Below, one piece after another: positions 5,244 to 6,474 of a DNA stretch of 6,474 bases. The notes under the pieces were generated by a model. The model saw only the letters and a list, made by a program, of their open reading frames with translations, did not search any database and was not told where the DNA came from. The stretch lies in the NCBI GenBank assembly GCA_023461075.1, contig JAEWNY010000040.1, positions 1-6,474 of the forward strand, read 5' to 3'. The position numbers and the translations under genes were made by a program. Position 1 is the stretch's first letter, and each line of letters begins with the position of its first letter. The stretch is from Pseudomonadota bacterium (GTDB lineage Bacteria; Pseudomonadota; Gammaproteobacteria; Xanthomonadales; Xanthomonadaceae).

Positions 5244-5828
5244 ATGGCGATGATGCAGGGCGCAACACTGGTACCGATGCAGGTCGATGCCGCGGCTCGA
5301 ATACTGCGGCGCGGCGGCATCATCGCCTACCCGACCGAAGCAGTCTGGGGACTGGGCTGCGATCCACGCAACGAAGCCGCCGTGCTGCGATTGCTCGACA
5401 TCAAGCAGCGCGACATGGCCAAGGGCCTGATCCTGATCGCCGGCGATGAATCCCAACTCGCGCCCTTCATCGACATCGCGGCACTCACGCATACGCAGCA
5501 AGCCAGCGTGCGTGAAAGCTGGCCGGGGCCGAATACCTGGGTGGTGCCGGCATCAACCGATGCGCCGTGTTGGATCACCGGCGCCCATGAGGGCATCGCA
5601 GTGCGGGTGAGCGCGCATCCTGATGTCGTCGCGCTGTGCAAGGCGTTCGGGGGCGCCATCGTCTCGACCAGTGCCAACCTGGCCGGAATGCCGGCCGTCC
5701 ACGCCCGCGATGCGCTGGACCCGCCGCTGGTGGCCCGCGTCGATGGCGTGCTCGATGGCGAAACCGGCGGCCGCGAGGCGCCGAGCCTGATCCGCGATGC
5801 CCGCAGCGGCGCGGTGCTGCGCGGCTGA
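5244..5828 (+). CDS. tsaC: threonylcarbamoyl-AMP synthase (TsaC/YrdC)
   Basis: TsaC uses L-threonine, bicarbonate and ATP to make threonylcarbamoyl-AMP, which TsaD with TsaB and TsaE transfers to A37 of tRNAs reading ANN codons (t6A). The 194-residue protein follows E. coli TsaC (190 residues) along its length: GGIIAYPTEAVWGLGCDP (24-41), KQR (54-56) with MAKGLILIAGD just after it, SWPGPNTWVVPA (92-103), IAVRVSAHPDVVALC (118-132), the STSANLAG motif (141-148), GETGGR (172-177) and the closing SLIRDARSGAVLRG. These include the nucleotide- and threonine-binding KxR and STSAN elements, so it should be active. This is the short TsaC form without the extra C-terminal domain of Sua5. It follows ohr by 15 bases, so they probably form an operon, although the two functions have no known direct link. 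Confidence 0.97.
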   Translation: MAMMQGATLVPMQVDAAARILRRGGIIAYPTEAVWGLGCDPRNEAAVLRLLDIKQRDMAKGLILIAGDESQLAPFIDIAALTHTQQASVRESWPGPNTWVVPASTDAPCWITGAHEGIAVRVSAHPDVVALCKAFGGAIVSTSANLAGMPAVHARDALDPPLVARVDGVLDGETGGREAPSLIRDARSGAVLRG

Positions 5829-5954
5829 GGCGCGATGCGGAACCGGCCGTTGGCCGTACCGGCGCGCTGTCGCGATGCATCCTCCCCATGAATCGCCGGC
5901 AACCCAAGGCCGATGGTTCACGCATGTCGGGCGCCGAGGTCGCATCATCGCCTC

Positions 5955-6474
5955 ATGTGGAAGCCACTGCCCCTGGCCGTCGTGCTGCTCGCGACCACGC
6001 TGCCACCAGCACGAAGCGCGCTCGCGGACGAGGTCACCATCTATCGCTGCACCGATGCCAAGGGCAAGCAGACCTTGCGCGATTCGCCTTGCAAGCGCGG
6101 CGAAAAGCAGCAAACGCAGAGCATGTTGCGCCCGCGCGATGCCAAGACTGCGGCCATCACGCGCGCACCGACACGCACCGCAGCGACGCGCGAAACGGCT
6201 CGCTACGTGGTGCAGCCCGCCGCGCGCATGCTCTATCAGTGCGTGACTCCGGACGGCACTGCCTACACGAGCGAATCACCGCAGGGACAGGCACGCTGGC
6301 AACCGGCCTGGATCGGCGTCGCGCCGGGCTATATGTATCCCGGACCCTATCCGCATCCCGGCTACCGCGGCGGCTACACCGGCGAGCTGCGCTACCGCGA
6401 TCGCCACGGTAGCGTGCGCATCGGTAGCGGCCGCGAATACATCGCCGGAGCGCCAGTCCTCAATCCCGGCCATC
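5955..6474 (+). CDS. secreted DUF4124 domain protein, 5' part (runs off the window)
   Basis: An open frame from ATG 5955 runs 173 codons without a stop to the window end. The first 24 residues form a signal peptide (MWK, hydrophobic PLAVVLLATTL, cleavage likely after SALA), so the protein is exported. The mature part opens with a DUF4124 motif, VTIYRCTDAKGKQTLRDSPC (27-46), with two cysteines (C32, C46). A second, weaker copy (MLYQCVTPDGTAYTSESPQG, 92-111) suggests an internal duplication. After this comes a Gly/Pro/Tyr-rich stretch (120-142) and a basic segment. DUF4124 proteins are common in the envelopes of Xanthomonadaceae and related bacteria, and their function is unknown. An in-frame ATG at 5913 exists, but starting there would place 14 polar residues before the signal peptide. 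The gap after tsaC is 126 bases with no clear promoter. Confidence 0.85.
   Translation, partial: MWKPLPLAVVLLATTLPPARSALADEVTIYRCTDAKGKQTLRDSPCKRGEKQQTQSMLRPRDAKTAAITRAPTRTAATRETARYVVQPAARMLYQCVTPDGTAYTSESPQGQARWQPAWIGVAPGYMYPGPYPHPGYRGGYTGELRYRDRHGSVRIGSGREYIAGAPVLNPGH

Noticed and set aside
5844..5856. CGGCC-GTT-GGCCG inverted repeat after tsaC as a terminator
   Set aside because: The stem is only five pairs, the loop has three bases and no T-run follows; such short repeats are common in GC-rich DNA.
5913..5954. Upstream in-frame ATG for the DUF4124 protein
   Set aside because: It would put 14 polar and basic residues before a normal signal peptide that starts at 5955.

Overview
The window is GC-rich DNA with gene content typical of a gammaproteobacterium. 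The arrangement smg - (GYF_2 genes) - topA - ohr - tsaC, a zinc-finger-free topoisomerase I with a lysine-rich tail, and a DUF4124 protein all point to the Xanthomonadaceae (Xanthomonas/Lysobacter/Luteimonas-like). This is inferred from protein resemblance and gene order recalled from memory, not from a search. All supported genes are on the + strand.

Layout: (1) 3-107 is the 3' end of smg (DUF494). (2) 108-467 is a 360-base gap with no confident gene; it holds a possible hairpin terminator, a weak promoter-like site and a short open minus-strand frame that could be a gene relic. (3) 468-1163 and 1206-2081 are two neighbouring membrane-protein genes that begin with related GYF_2 (DUF4339) domains. 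The first joins this domain to a type IV pilin-like membrane helix and a cysteine-containing C-terminal part; the second joins it to an RDD-family membrane domain. (4) 2082-2223 is the topA leader, with two GC-rich hairpins flanking an AT-rich TATAAAAAG stretch. (5) 2224-4728 is topA, complete. (6) 4809-5228 is ohr, a thiol peroxidase for organic hydroperoxides. (7) 5244-5828 is tsaC, which makes the threonylcarbamoyl-AMP used for the t6A modification of tRNA; it lies 15 bases after ohr. (8) 5955 to the window end is the 5' part of a secreted DUF4124 protein.

Functionally this is mostly a housekeeping block: DNA supercoiling (TopA), tRNA modification (TsaC), the conserved smg gene, and a peroxide-detoxifying enzyme. 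The unusual part is the pair of GYF_2 membrane proteins between smg and topA, whose role cannot be read from the sequence. I see no mobile element, CRISPR array, tRNA, rRNA or phage signature. I do not see a clearly new biological system; the best candidate for one is the GYF_2 pair, particularly the GYF_2/pilin-like fusion.
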